Source: Nemertoderma westbladi (taxonomy: Eukaryota; Xenacoelomorpha; Nemertodermatida; Nemertodermatidae). From it: DNA of 64,000 bases. The DNA lies in assembly GCA_032718475.1 (NCBI GenBank), contig JAUCBJ010006989.1:21546-85545 (forward strand), given 5' to 3'. Positions 47,152-57,949 of this stretch are shown here, one piece after another (the first letter of the stretch is position 1; every line of letters starts with the position of its first letter). The notes under the pieces were generated by a model. That model saw only the letters and a program-made list of their open reading frames with translations, was not told the origin of the DNA and did no database searches. The position numbers were made by a program, and so were the translations under genes.

Positions 47152-47485
47152 CTACACCCTCCAAAAATAAGCGGAGCGCAGTAGTTCACAAAAAATAAAT
47201 GTTAATTATAGTGCACACATTATTACATGTACTACTTAATACTAATATAAACTAATACTAATGCTAATATAAACTAATACTAATATAAACCAATACTACT
47301 ATATACACATAATTTTGTGTATCCTAAAGGTTACATTATGAAATTAGTAATTACGCATTATAATACAAATATATAATTAACGTAAGTCAAAAGCACAAAA
47401 ACAAATGTTAATTGATACACACAACTTATTATAATTATCTAAGGAGTCGAAATTAAGTATTATTATAATACAAATAATATCTTAA

Positions 47486-49231
47486 TTAACGTTTTTCAAA
47501 CACGTTTATTAGTAAATTAAATCGCACACGTTTCATGGGTTTGATTAACACACTTAAATTTTCCCCAGAAATACACGCGGGCTTTACTCTATCCAGAGAG
47601 ATGACTTGTTCCACGTTATGACGCAATACTGTCACGGTTTTGTCAGTCATCGAAACAACCTTATAAGGCCCCATGTACAAAGGTGCAAGTGATGACCTTT
47701 TGATAGCATCTTTTATCCATACATGCGACGAGTTTTTTAATTGGCTCGGAATATGGTCCTTTCCAGAATGTTTCCTGATTGGTGGAGAAAAAGAATCCAT
47801 TTTTCGGAACAACCTATCAACAAAATTAGGAATATCCGGGGAATTATTCCCTGAAGTTTCTTCAAAAAATCTTCCAGGTAAACACAACTCAGCTCCATAT
47901 GTTAACTGAGCAGGAGAATATTTATGAATTCCGGTTACAGAGCGCAATCCTAACAATACTAACGGCAGTTCATTGAACCAGCCAGATGAGTTACACTTTG
48001 CCCTTAAGGAAGCCTTTAGCTGTCTGTGGAACCTCTCTATGGCTCCATTACATGCAGGGTGATATGCAGTAGTCCGACGCCGTTTTATTCCCAATTCTTT
48101 CATCAAACTACTCCACAGTCCTGACTCAAACTGTGACCCTCTATCCGTAACTATTGTTCTAGGCACACCAAATCGACTAATCCAATGGAAAAGAAATCCT
48201 TTTGCTACTGAATCTGTTGTTATATCCCTAATGGGCACCACCTCTGGCCATCTAGTAAAACGGTCAATTATTGTCAGCAAATACCGATAACCACAGGATG
48301 GTGGCAACGGACCGACTAAATCAATATGTACTGTTTCAAATCGGCCATCGGTTGGAATGCTTCCAATCGGTGTTTTCGTATGTAGTGTCGTTTTTGAAAT
48401 TTGACAATTTTGGCAATTTCGAGACCATTCTTTCACATCCTTGTTCATACTCGGCCAAATGTATCGTTCGGCAATTAATTTCAATGATGCTCTAAATCCG
48501 GGATGGGATAAATCGTGAAATTTATGGAATAATTGCTTTCGAAATTTTTCAGGTAAATATGGTCTCATACTTGAACAACTCTCATCACTATCAGCCACTT
48601 CTGCAAGATCGTCCAACGAGAGTTTATCGAGCGAACTGAGAACTATTCCCACAGTTTGGGGTAGAATTTCCAAAAAACGTAATCGCACAATTTGTTCGTT
48701 ACCCGGTGCCAGTCGAGTCATCTGTCGGAGTGCTGCAGATGGTTTTCTATCACCCAACTCCTGGGCCGCAAGCAACTGACGCAGTCGGCGGTCATCACTA
48801 TCCGCAAGATGAGATATTATATTTTGCCTAATTGTCTCAAACGAATCTAGCACGTTAACGCCAGCATCTAAAATAGTTTCCGTCGGCAGAGCGGCTAGAA
48901 GATTGGACTTTTTAGAAGCATCAGTTTGCCCTTGAAGAACTGCCTCCACTTGCTGAAACCAGATTCTGGCATCTTTTGCATAAAATTCAGGTAGTCTGAA
49001 CTTTTGGGGTACCGGCGTTGTACCGGTACCGGTAGAGATAGTGGCATCGGTTTGCATCACTCTTGCTTGATAATTATCGAGCAATAGTTTCACTGCGGAT
49101 GGATTTTCCTTATCCAGATAAACTATTATTTCAGCCTTCGTTTTTGGAAGGACAAAATCTGGATCATGGCTATTTAGGGCTTTTAAAATGTCAGATAATG
49201 CAGCTTTTTTGCAATCGGTATACAACGGCAT
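47486..49231 (-). CDS. Ty3/gypsy gag-integrase ORF lacking protease, RT and RNase H (581 aa)
   Basis: This minus-strand frame starts at ATG 49231-49229 ([14 protein letters not shown]). A longer open frame reaches the primer-binding region but begins at TTG. Residues about 1-200 are gag ([20 protein letters not shown], a typical Ty3/gypsy capsid start). Residues about 205-240 are a short linker ([14 protein letters not shown]). Residues about 245-560 are a complete integrase: zinc-binding HHCC (FHDLSHPGF...CQNCQ), catalytic D-D-E ([34 protein letters not shown]), and a C-terminal chromatin/DNA-binding region ([10 protein letters not shown]). Protease, reverse transcriptase and RNase H are absent with no frame break, so gag is fused in frame to integrase. 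Between identical LTRs this is a recent, non-autonomous element that would need RT in trans. Confidence 0.88.
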   Translation of the reverse strand: MPLYTDCKKAALSDILKALNSHDPDFVLPKTKAEIIVYLDKENPSAVKLLLDNYQARVMQTDATISTGTGTTPVPQKFRLPEFYAKDARIWFQQVEAVLQGQTDASKKSNLLAALPTETILDAGVNVLDSFETIRQNIISHLADSDDRRLRQLLAAQELGDRKPSAALRQMTRLAPGNEQIVRLRFLEILPQTVGIVLSSLDKLSLDDLAEVADSDESCSSMRPYLPEKFRKQLFHKFHDLSHPGFRASLKLIAERYIWPSMNKDVKEWSRNCQNCQISKTTLHTKTPIGSIPTDGRFETVHIDLVGPLPPSCGYRYLLTIIDRFTRWPEVVPIRDITTDSVAKGFLFHWISRFGVPRTIVTDRGSQFESGLWSSLMKELGIKRRRTTAYHPACNGAIERFHRQLKASLRAKCNSSGWFNELPLVLLGLRSVTGIHKYSPAQLTYGAELCLPGRFFEETSGNNSPDIPNFVDRLFRKMDSFSPPIRKHSGKDHIPSQLKNSSHVWIKDAIKRSSLAPLYMGPYKVVSMTDKTVTVLRHNVEQVISLDRVKPACISGENLSVLIKPMKRVRFNLLINVFEKR

Positions 49232-49266
49232 CCTGCAGATATACGGTTTGTAGATAAGGTTCAGTT

Positions 49267-49285
49267 CAGTCGTCTGGGTCACCAA
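49267..49285 (-). other. Primer-binding site of the Ty3/gypsy element
   Basis: On the minus strand, directly after the LTR end (CTTACA), the sequence reads TTGGTGACCCAGACGACTG. This is the usual place and style of a tRNA-complementary primer-binding site in animal Ty3/gypsy elements. The priming tRNA was not determined. Confidence 0.7.
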
Positions 49286-50767
49286 TGTAAGTGGGGCGAG
49301 CCACGAAGTTGGCGGAGCCTTAGCGAATTGACACTGTTAGGGGGTGGGTCAATTTATGCAAATAGTTGTCGTCGTCGTCGTCGTCGTCGTTGTCGTCGTC
49401 GTCGTTGTCGTCGTCGTCGTTGTCGTCGTCGTTACGATTTTGACATGCTAATAACTTTGTCGGATTTAAAGCTGCCAAGTTGAAAATTTGTAGGTATCAA
49501 TATAAGCAAAAGTTTAGATTTTTGAGAGACTTTCAGACACCATCAGTGCAATGGTCTCCCGCTAGAGGGCCACATGTCTAAACATTAAATGGCCACCCAT
49601 TTCTTTGCTTTTAATCCGTTTAAGCTGAAACTTGGGAAGTATGTACTAGACCATTAGCTGTAAATTTCAAAGGAGGCTAATCTGTCTGCAGTTCTCCAGT
49701 CTGCCGCTAGAGGGCGAAATGTCCCGAATGTGAAATTATTCTTCCATTTAGTTGTTTATGATCTGATTACGCTGAAACTTGTCATATATGTACTAGATGA
49801 CATCCTGAGTCTTTGTGTGGATTGTAATCGGTCCGAAGTTTTCCAGTCTCCCGCTAGAGGGCCACATGTCTAAACATTAAATGGCCACCCATTTCTTTGC
49901 TTTTAATCCGTTTAAGCTGAAACTTGGGAAGTATGTACTAGACCATTAGCTGTAAATTTCAAAGGAGGCTAATCTGTCTGCAGTTCTCCAGTCTGCCGCT
50001 AGAGGGCGAAATGTCCCGAATGTGAAATTATTCTTCCATTTAGTTGTTTATGATCTGATTACGCTGAAACTTGTCATATATGTACTAGAAGACATCCTAA
50101 GTCTTTGTGTGGACAGTAATCGGTCCGGAGTTTTCGAGTCTGCCGCTAGAGGGCGAAATGTAGGAAAGTGATAACCTTTGCGAATTCCTTGATCTTAATC
50201 TATTTAAGCTGAATTTTGGAATATACAGTACCGGTATGTACTAGACCACATGCCTCGTCTTTGTGAGGAAGGTGATCGATCCGTAGTTCTTTAATATGCC
50301 GCTAGAGGGCTAAATGTATGAAAGTGAAAACCTTCCAACATTTCGTTATTTATGATCCGTCAATCGGAAACTTGGTAGATATGTAATAGACCATAGGCTG
50401 TGGCTTTGTAGGGAAACTAATCCTTCCTTCTTCAGTTACCCAGTCTCCCGCTAGAGGGTTAACGTTTTCCGGGAAAATCTTCTCCTATGTTTTTATAATC
50501 CTTTCGAGTTGATACTTAGCATTAACTCATTTCACGTGCTGCGCGAAGGCCCCACTTCGTGTATCTATATTGATACTGCTGAAAACAGTCACCAATGTAT
50601 CTTTGTATATTTTTATTTAACCTTTGTAATTCTGTGTTCAGTATTACAGTCGAGTACCGGTAGTTGAATATAGAACTCAAAATGTCTGCACACTACAGTA
50701 CTGCAGTCAGTGTTATATATATATGCGGATGAATATCCAAGGTAGTATTAAATCAAGCTACTTTACA
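49286..50767 (-). repeat. Ty3/gypsy 5' LTR, enlarged to about 1.48 kb
   Basis: The outer about 205 bp (50563-50767) are identical to the 3' LTR, and the inner end TGTAAG (49286-49291 on plus) also matches. Between them lies about 1.27 kb that is absent from the 3' LTR. The extra block carries a (GTC)n-type microsatellite (about 49365-49435) and a tandem array at 49540-50460. Its two ends carry AAGTGGGGC in inverted orientation. The flank just beyond is GTTAT (50768-50772), the target duplication. Confidence 0.8.
49540..50462. repeat. Tandem array of about 146-bp units carrying CCGCTAGAGGGC
   Basis: Seven copies of CCGCTAGAGGG start at 49559, 49704, 49851, 49996, 50143, 50299 and 50448, with spacings of 145, 147, 145, 147, 156 and 149 bp. 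The first four units form two near-identical 292-bp dimers; the later ones are diverged. Each unit also has a GCTGAAACTTG.. / TATGTACTAGA segment. The motif resembles the core of the CTCF site (CCACNAGRGGGC). No coding. Confidence 0.85.
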
Positions 50768-50929
50768 GTTATCTCATGTATATACAGTACTGTAGGACTA
50801 GGATTACTACATCACATACCGGTGATGAACTGAATATTCTTCACAGCTCTTCGTGTATGTACTTTCATGGATCGGCGTCGCAAAGGAGAAACCATTCTGT
50901 GCTGGAAACCCGAACCTTGGCCTTGGCTG

Positions 50930-51880
50930 ATACTGCTGGACAAAGGACTAAAATAATAAAACATTGCAATTATAGGAAAAATTCAAAATGTAAAATCAAA
51001 CAGTTACGAGATCCAGGGTTGAATAAAACTGTGAATGACCCCAAGGTCATTGCAACATTATTTAATAAAACTTTCATAGACCTCGGTAACTTCTTAGACC
51101 TTAATGATATCCCCTATAAACCCCATGCAGATAACACCAATTATAAAAATTTCAGTTTCAATTACATTGACACGATCACGGTGTCCGATATAATCTCAAA
51201 AATCAATATGACCAAATCCCAATGTGACCACCGCGCCCATAATCATAAAATTAATAGAACCGAAATAACATTCATCCTTACAAATTTGATTAATAAATCT
51301 ATAACAAAATCGTAATTCCCATCCAGACCAAAATTTGCCTTTGTAACTCCTGTATATAAAAAGGGTGACAAGGAGATACCTAAAAATTATAGACCAATTT
51401 CCGTTACTTTAACATTTACAAAAATCTATGAACGTGCTACTCTATATAACCAACTAATTAAATACCTTACAAAAAATAATTTAGCTCCACCATAAACAAT
51501 TCGGATTTATGAATCATTCTCTACAATAGTGATGCAATAATGCATGCAACGGGAAAATTTCGGTCAGAACTAGACACTGGTAATTATGTCGCTGTCGCAG
51601 CGTTGGACTTTAGTAAATAAAGCGTTTGATTCCCTGAATCACGAAATATTATTATTAGTAAAACTAGTAAAATTAGTTATTATTATTATTATTATTATTA
51701 GTAAAACTGAAAGACTATGATTTCACACAACTGCAGTATCACTTATGAGAAGTTACTTACATCAACGTAAACAAAAGTTAAAAATAAATGATAAATTGTC
51801 GGATTGGGAAAAAACTGTTAGGGGTATTCCACAAGCGACAGTGCTTGGTCCATTACTTTTCCTAGTTTACTTTAACGACT
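50930..51880 (+). pseudogene. CR1/Rex-like LINE reverse transcriptase, 5' part, interrupted
   Basis: The plus strand encodes NKTVNDPKVIATLFNKTFID, then FAFVTPVYKKGD and NYRPISVTLTFTKIYE (near 51340-51430), AALDFS and KAFDSLNHEILLL (near 51600-51655), and GIPQATVLGPLLFLVYFND (near 51815-51879). Stops and frameshifts occur after TKNNLAPP, and an (ATT)n run interrupts the RT near 51680. The reading breaks at FND where a DNA element is inserted, and resumes at 53906. Confidence 0.8.
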
Positions 51881-52583
51881 CAGTGGCGCAGGCAGGGGGG
51901 GGGGGGGGGGGGTGAAAAAATTCACCAACTATCGTTTTTACTAGAAACTATTAAACACACAACCAATGGCATAGAAGAATAAAATTCAACAGGAACTTCA
52001 ACAGTAAATTCAACAATAAACAACCATCTTTACAAAAAAAATTAATTTCACTGTCAATAAACTGAAACTTTTTTACAGATCGGCAAACTGAGTTGATCTA
52101 CAAGTTACTGACAAAGATGCTCAACAATGTTGCCATGTGTAATCCGGAGTTTATAGCCCTTGTTGTCAATATTCATTCCAGAACATCTATTTATTTAACA
52201 TGGAGTGAATCAGAATCAGTAGCTACTGTAGTAGTGGCAGAAACAAATAGAAACATAGTGAAGTGAATGTGAGTGAGTTGATTCTATTGGCTGTCTGGCA
52301 ACTGGCATAGCCGGATGGGGATTGGGGGGGGGGGAGCCTCATGAGCAGGCAGGGCTTTCATCCAATGCTAACATGTATTGTAACTATACAATGTTAATTC
52401 CATTGAAACAAAATAGGAGGGCCCTTAGTATAGTAGTAGTCAAACGGGAGTGGTAGCCAACGTGAACATGTATTTATTTAACATGGGGTGCATCTAGTTC
52501 GTTAGTGGCAGAGACAAGGAGACACATAGGCCTAGTACAGTTACTGTATTTATTTACTATTGTGTTATATTACTGTATTACTG

Positions 52584-52792
52584 TTATTATTAGACGGAAG
52601 CCCTATCATATACGTTCACTGGGATACCCCAGGGCCGTCGAGTCAGACAACCAATACAATCAACTCACCTCCATGTATACTTACTACAGTAGTAAGTATA
52701 CATGGAGGTGAGTTGATTGTATTGGTTGTCTGACTCGACGGCCCTGGGGTATCCCAGTGAACGTATATGATAGGGCTTCCGTCTAATAATAA
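52584..52792. repeat. Perfect palindrome, two 104-bp arms around one base
   Basis: The arms 52584-52687 and 52689-52792 are exact reverse complements with a single A at 52688 as centre (TTACTAC-A-GTAGTAA). I read every base of the arm and found no mismatch. Such a sequence would extrude as a cruciform or fold as an uninterrupted hairpin. Outside the arms the flanks do not pair. Confidence 0.95.
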
Positions 52793-53148
52793 TTATACAA
52801 TGCAATATATACAGTACAGTACGTATTATTTCTACGTGGTTTGCGTTATGCGCGGGCGTATTACTTAATAGTATTTATTTAGTATTGTAACTGTGTTGTT
52901 GTTAAAACAGTAATTGTATATCTTTACGACTCATATCTTTTACTATTTTAATTATTTAATGATTTAATTAACCTATTTTTAATGATGACATAACTATAAT
53001 GTAATATAAACGCGGGAAATTTAAAAACTTAAACAACAAACAGTTAAACTGCACCACCACCAAACACAGTAAATATATCAGCCAAATACAGCAGTAAATA
53101 GACATACAACTGTACCTACAGTAGAACCAATAACGTTGCCTGGCAACA

Positions 53149-53522
53149 CTATTTACAGAATTCATTAATGTTGTATGGCAGCGCTTGTACCACAGTACTA
53201 CACCGGTTGCCAGCTTTCTGGCAACCCCGCGCCATCATCCGGCCCCCGAGCGATCCTCCACTTGGTGCGGGAGCCCCGCAGACAGTGGGTGGCCCCTCTA
53301 ATAATGGCCAACTGAACCCGCGTACGGATCCAGCCCATTGTGACGCTATAGGGCCGCCCCCACGATCGGTGCAGCCGGTCTGCCACCACACGGAGAAGAT
53401 GGTTCGCTTGCGGCGCGAGAACTCCGTCGCATGAGGCGACGAACGGCGAGAAGTCGGGCCGTCACTGCGTCCGCGTACAGCCTCTTCTTCTGGTCCTCGG
53501 CCGACTCCAGGACAGACATTGG
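53149..53522 (-). CDS. GC-rich frame inside the DNA element, possible transposase remnant
   Basis: A minus-strand frame runs about 124 codons from ATG near 53522 (MSVLESAEDQKKRLYADAVT), through an Arg-rich stretch (RRLMRRSSRRKRTIF), then Gly/Pro-rich sequence. Its GC content is far above the surroundings. The basic opening is reminiscent of the N-terminus of some Harbinger-type transposases, but the rest is not recognisable and could be frameshifted. Confidence 0.3.
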
Positions 53523-53905
53523 GGTGCTATATTAATTGATTAATATAGAAGTAAAATATAAGTGTAATATGTTTCAGTATCAGCATCGTTTTCATATGTG
53601 TTCAGTTCTGCTTTAAAGTTTATTTTAATTGTTTTATTAGTTTGTATTTTGTTTTATAGTTTTTTCATAGTCCGTCTGTTTCATATTAGCCTTAAAATAA
53701 ATACTATCACTATTTAAAAAAAATTATTAATTTTACTTTTCAATTAAAAGAGCAAAATTTGAAACTGTCATTGGCATACTAAACAGTATAATATAACCAA
53801 AAACAACTTAACAGAGTTATCATTGAAATTAAGAAAGTATTCCTGACCAAAACGAAATATTTTTGCCTGAGCCCCTACCTTGGGGAAATCTTGGCTGCGC
53901 CACTG

Positions 53906-54000
53906 AACGACATTGCCGCCTCTCAAGATCTAGAGTTCATTCAATATGCGACGACACACTTACAGTCCGAATTTAAGTATCCATTCCCCTGGACCCACAT
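53906..54000 (+). pseudogene. Continuation of the interrupted LINE RT
   Basis: After the inserted element the RT resumes at the duplicated FND codons, with DIAASQDLEFIQYA followed, after a one-base frame slip, by DDT. This is the catalytic YADD region expected at this point. Similarity fades by about 54000. Confidence 0.7.
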
Positions 54001-54513
54001 TGGGACATTTGGTTCCAAGTGTATCTACTCAGAAAATCGTCTTCCAAGAGAGAGTATTTTTACATTAGCCCTATGGGACAGCGGCGCTCATCAAACCTAG
54101 AACTACAGTTATGAAATATCAATCATTCAATGGGAAGTACCCTGATATGTGTGTGGTGGGTAGGCTGTGCCCTGTGCGTCTAAAATGGCGCTTTCTGGCT
54201 GGTTCTGTTTGTTAACTGCTAACTACTGTATGTTATGTGCACTGCTGCTACTCTAGACTTCCTTCCACTTGCGCCTTTATAATGTATAATGTTTTTCATG
54301 GTTTCCTAATAAATCATAATTCATGTAAATATTTTTAAACATTATAAACAAAAAAATGTATTAGTTAACATAACTTATTAGTACACAAGAAATGTATTTA
54401 CTTTCATTTAATATCCTGAACTCGATTAAATTTACAATATTAGTTCACATTTTAAAATTAAACTATAAAAACGGTGACATTAAAAGCGAATAAAATAAAT
54501 AAATAAGATTCAA
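54001..54513. other. Intron sequence, nothing recognised
   Basis: This stretch is AT-rich with no convincing coding or repeat structure. Confidence 0.4.
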
Positions 54514-54672
54514 AGCAAGCAAACAGTCGGCCGAAGCCGGAGGCGACCCGAAGGCTCCTCTTTCGATAGCTGCTACCCTAGGGTAGGGGTGGGCGCTACT
54601 CCTATCCCAAGATTTGCTCCCAGTTAATTAACTGGTACTCATTTTATCGACCCCAGTGGATGAAAGGCTGAT
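54514..54672 (-). repeat. tRNA-derived SINE body, copy 2 (headless)
   Basis: Read on the minus strand: CAGCCTTTCATCCACTGGGG, TCGATAAAATGAGTACCAG, then GGGATAG, TAGCGCCCACCCCTACCCT, GGGTAGCAGCTATCGAAAGA and CGACTGTTTGCTTGC. It shares the last about 110 bp closely with 14700-14812. It lacks the tRNA head but keeps about 50 central bp that copy 1 lacks. Confidence 0.8.
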
Positions 54673-55899
54673 AAAAAAGATAAGATTATAATATAAATGA
54701 GATTAAAAATTTATTAAAAACACAGAAATACTATTCATTATTACATACAATAAATTTCATCACGATTTGTAATATATAAATAATAGCGATCTTGTTTCTA
54801 TTGCCGTTATATTACTGATGATTAATTTGTTTAATAAATAATATACTTTGTCTCACTTCTATACTGGATTTATTATTAATTAAGGTTTATTATTTAAGGT
54901 TTATTAATTATTAATTATTAATTAAGGATTAAATAAGGTTAAGGCCCGACCATCTAACCCTAAGAAAAATAATAAACCAAATATACCCATAATAGGAATT
55001 GGAATTGGAATTTTTTATTTGACATTAAATCAGTTAAAAACAAGCACTAAAGATAGCATTAAAATATAACATATGAAGTGTAAGGAAAAGGTAAAGGCAA
55101 CAAACCAATGTACAGTATGGTATTCAACATGTCCTAGAAAAAGTATTTTAACAGTGGAAAACAGTACAAAACAAACATAGATAAATAAAATGACCTTCAA
55201 TAAATTTTAAACACCATTTACAACATAATTATGGTAAGACATTTCTATTTGAGGATTTAGGGCCAACAATACGAGATACGGACCGATACGAGATGAAAGG
55301 TGTAAGTGCAGCAACTATAAAAATTATTGAAATTTTACTAAAAATTATTGTAATTATGATAAGGGATTTAGGACCATACGAAGACAGTGGATACGAGGTG
55401 CAAGGTATAAATAAAAGAAACAACAACAGAATAATTATAAAAACGTTCGACACCAATAAAATCTATATTTTATGAACTGTATTTATTTCTATTGTCTTAC
55501 TAAAAATATTATGTACTGTAGTTATTTATAATAAGTTTACCGCGTTAAGTTAGAAATTATAAATACACAATGCATATATTATATATACTGAGACTTAATT
55601 ACTGTACAGAAATAAGCAGTGATTTGCCGTCGAGGATAACCCCATGAGACTATGTCTCGTTTTCATGAGGGTCCTCACTATATCAGGAAATATTAAAATC
55701 GATAAAGGTTCTATGAAGTTGATACATATAGTATTGTAGTATGTTACATATGTACATTATTGCAAATTTTAAGTCGAATTGCAATAATTTAGGAAGAACT
55801 AAATAATATAAAACACAATTAGGCGAATAAATATAAATATTACTAATAACCATGACTAATATCCGTTAAGTTAAAATATTCTGGGCATAGGAGTTTCAC
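54673..55899. other. Intron sequence with simple repeats
   Basis: This AT-rich stretch contains short runs such as GGAATTGGAATTGGAATT near 55006 and ATTAATTATTAATTA near 54905. A pair of similar segments (GATTTAGGGCCA.../GATTTAGGACCATACG, near 55255 and 55363) suggests a diverged duplication. No gene is seen. Confidence 0.4.
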
Positions 55900-57300
55900 T
55901 CATAACTTTTAGCAAGGAGTGTTCCTCCCTTCGGTTATCCTCTCCTCGTAAAATAAAATAAGAACATAAATAAAATAAAAACATAAATAAAATAAAAACG
56001 TACTGTATATACATGAAATAGGTATTATCTTAAAAACAATCTTAAAGCATAAGAGTTTATGTCATAACCTTTAGGCATATATAGAGTTTTCCTCCTCGAT
56101 CAGTTTGTTAAGCAAGTATGATTTAACTTTGTGTTTAAAGGTCTCAATTGTTGGGGCGTTTTTTATGTCCGATGGCAACGCATTCCACAGAACTGGTCCC
56201 TGGTGAGCGAAAGATTCACAACCAACTGTTGTGCGGTGGAAGGGGACAACAGCCTGAGAAACCCCACTACGTAAACGAGCAGAGCTGTCCGAGAAGGTAA
56301 CCAAGTCCTGCAGGTAGGCTGGGGATTGGTGGTTACGAATACGAAACATATGTGTTAGTATTATTTGCTGAACACGTTCCCATATTGGTAACTAGTTTAT
56401 CAAAACTAGATCCTCTATACCGATGTGGCTACGAGGTCGACGAGACAGACAATACCGTATGCATTTCCGCAATAACGCATCTGCCTGCCTTTTTAGTTGC
56501 GATGGGGCACTTATGTACCAGCAAGGGGAAGCAAAGTCAAGGTGAGGTTGAATCAAAGTATTGACAAGAGGCCGCCGGAGCGATTGAGGGATAGATGCTG
56601 AGTTCCGATAGAGGAAGCGGAGTGTTGCATTTCCTTTACGAATAGCCTTACGAGCAGCCATTTCACCTGACAGTGATGGATCAAGAGGACATCCATGGAA
56701 GTTAACAGTTTTTCCTGCTGGGAGACTTTTACCTTTGGTAGATTACATTAAAGTTGTTTAACATCTGAAAGTCGCTGATGAGTTCCAAAAAGCATAACCT
56801 CGAACTTTTCTGGGTGTATGCTTAAACGGTTGTTTATTGCCCATGTTGACACTTTCGATAGCTTATTTGCTAATGACTGCTATTACTGCAGGATTTGTGC
56901 CAGAAGTAAGTAGGTTAGTGTCATCAACATACTTTGGCGATGGGTCTGCTTGTGTATCGACAGTTTCTTCTCTAGGATTGGCTAGCATTACCTTGTTGCT
57001 AACTACCGCTGGTCCTATTGCTAGGTTGTGCTTGTTGCCCAAGGTCTTCTTGGAATTCGAAGGAGAATGGGTTGTGGCATCCAGTGTTTGGGTTAGAGAA
57101 GTACCTTCGATGGCGAGGTTAAAGTCGTTAATGTAGTCGAGAAACATTAGCACACCAAGAAGGGACCCTTGTGGAACACCTATATCAGTTGATAATACCT
57201 GTGATTTAGAGTTTGCAATTTGGACAAATTGAGAGCGACCAGTCAAATATGAGCGGAACCATAAAACAGTAGATTGTGAAAAGCCAATATATTTCTATAT
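55900..57300 (-). pseudogene. CR1-like LINE, RT palm to C-terminus, 5'-truncated
   Basis: Minus-strand blocks in order: WFRSYLTGRSQFVQI, GVPQGSLLGVLMFLDYINDF (near 57175), KYVDDTNLL (near 56925), RKAIRKGNATLRFLYRNS with LIQPHLDFASPCWY (56660-56530), and PAYLQDLVTF with GPVLWNALPSDIKNAPTIE and FKHKVKSYLL (56320-56110). These are the ordered palm, thumb and C-terminal blocks of CR1/Rex-like elements. Frame changes between blocks show decay. The stretch between GVPQG and YVDD is longer than usual, by about 45 residues. The 3' end runs into AAATAAAATAAAAAC-type repeats near 55950-56000. Confidence 0.8.
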
Positions 57301-57949
57301 ATAATATACAATGGCTACGAATTAAACTCATCCCAAAATTGATGAAAATTTCACCAAAAATAATTATATTACACCAAATTAAATAATGTGACCCCAAAAA
57401 TATTATTCAACACCAAATAAAATTTTTCCCCAAAATAAATACTACTGCAGCAATAGGCCTAGCACTTCCTGGAAGGCCGACAAAGGCGAAAATGGTATTT
57501 ATATTATAACTCAGTGACTCCAAAATATACAGTTTAGGCCTATAAACAAAAAAAATCAAATGAAGTGGTGAAGTTTCATGAATAATTGTTTTTGGGGGTT
57601 GCATAATTGTTTTTGGGGGAAGAATAATTATTTTTGGTGAGAGGGATATTCAAAATTTGGGGATGTGAATTGGTGCTACAAAAAAATATATTTGGTGCAA
57701 AATAATTTATTTTGGTGTTTCATTTAATTTGGGGTGGCATTCAATTAGTGGCGATATACAATCCTCAACAAATTCACTGTACAAACTTGTAAATTAATAA
57801 AAATTTAGTATTTTGTATTGCTGCTGCTGTATTGCATTATTGTAGGGTACCCGAAACGTGACTGCAGGACTGTACTGCTGTACCTGAGCGGCTTGAGCCT
57901 AATAAACTGAACTGTTAACTGGCTAAAGACACAACGTGCCCAAAGAAGA
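57301..57949. promoter_or_regulatory. 5' flank of ULK4
   Basis: This stretch contains multiple AAATAATTTTTGG / CACCAAAAATAATT segments in both orientations (57330-57740), an imperfect inverted arrangement that suggests a small foldback repeat. The last about 100 bp before the ATG are more GC-balanced and probably hold the 5' UTR. No clear TATA or initiator element is seen. Confidence 0.4.

Larger units (their letters stand above)
51881..53905. mobile_element. 2.0-kb DNA element (hAT-like ends) inserted in the LINE
   Basis: The ends are CAGTGGCGCAGGCAGG (51881) and the inverse of CAGTGGCGCAGCCAAG (to 53905). AACGAC lies directly outside both ends, so the LINE codons for FND are duplicated and the LINE reading continues beyond. 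The ends resemble hAT-type TIRs, but the duplication reads only 6-7 bp rather than 8. The interior contains a poly(G) run next to the left end, a perfect palindrome at 52584-52792 and one GC-rich frame at 53149-53522. No complete transposase is seen. Confidence 0.75.
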
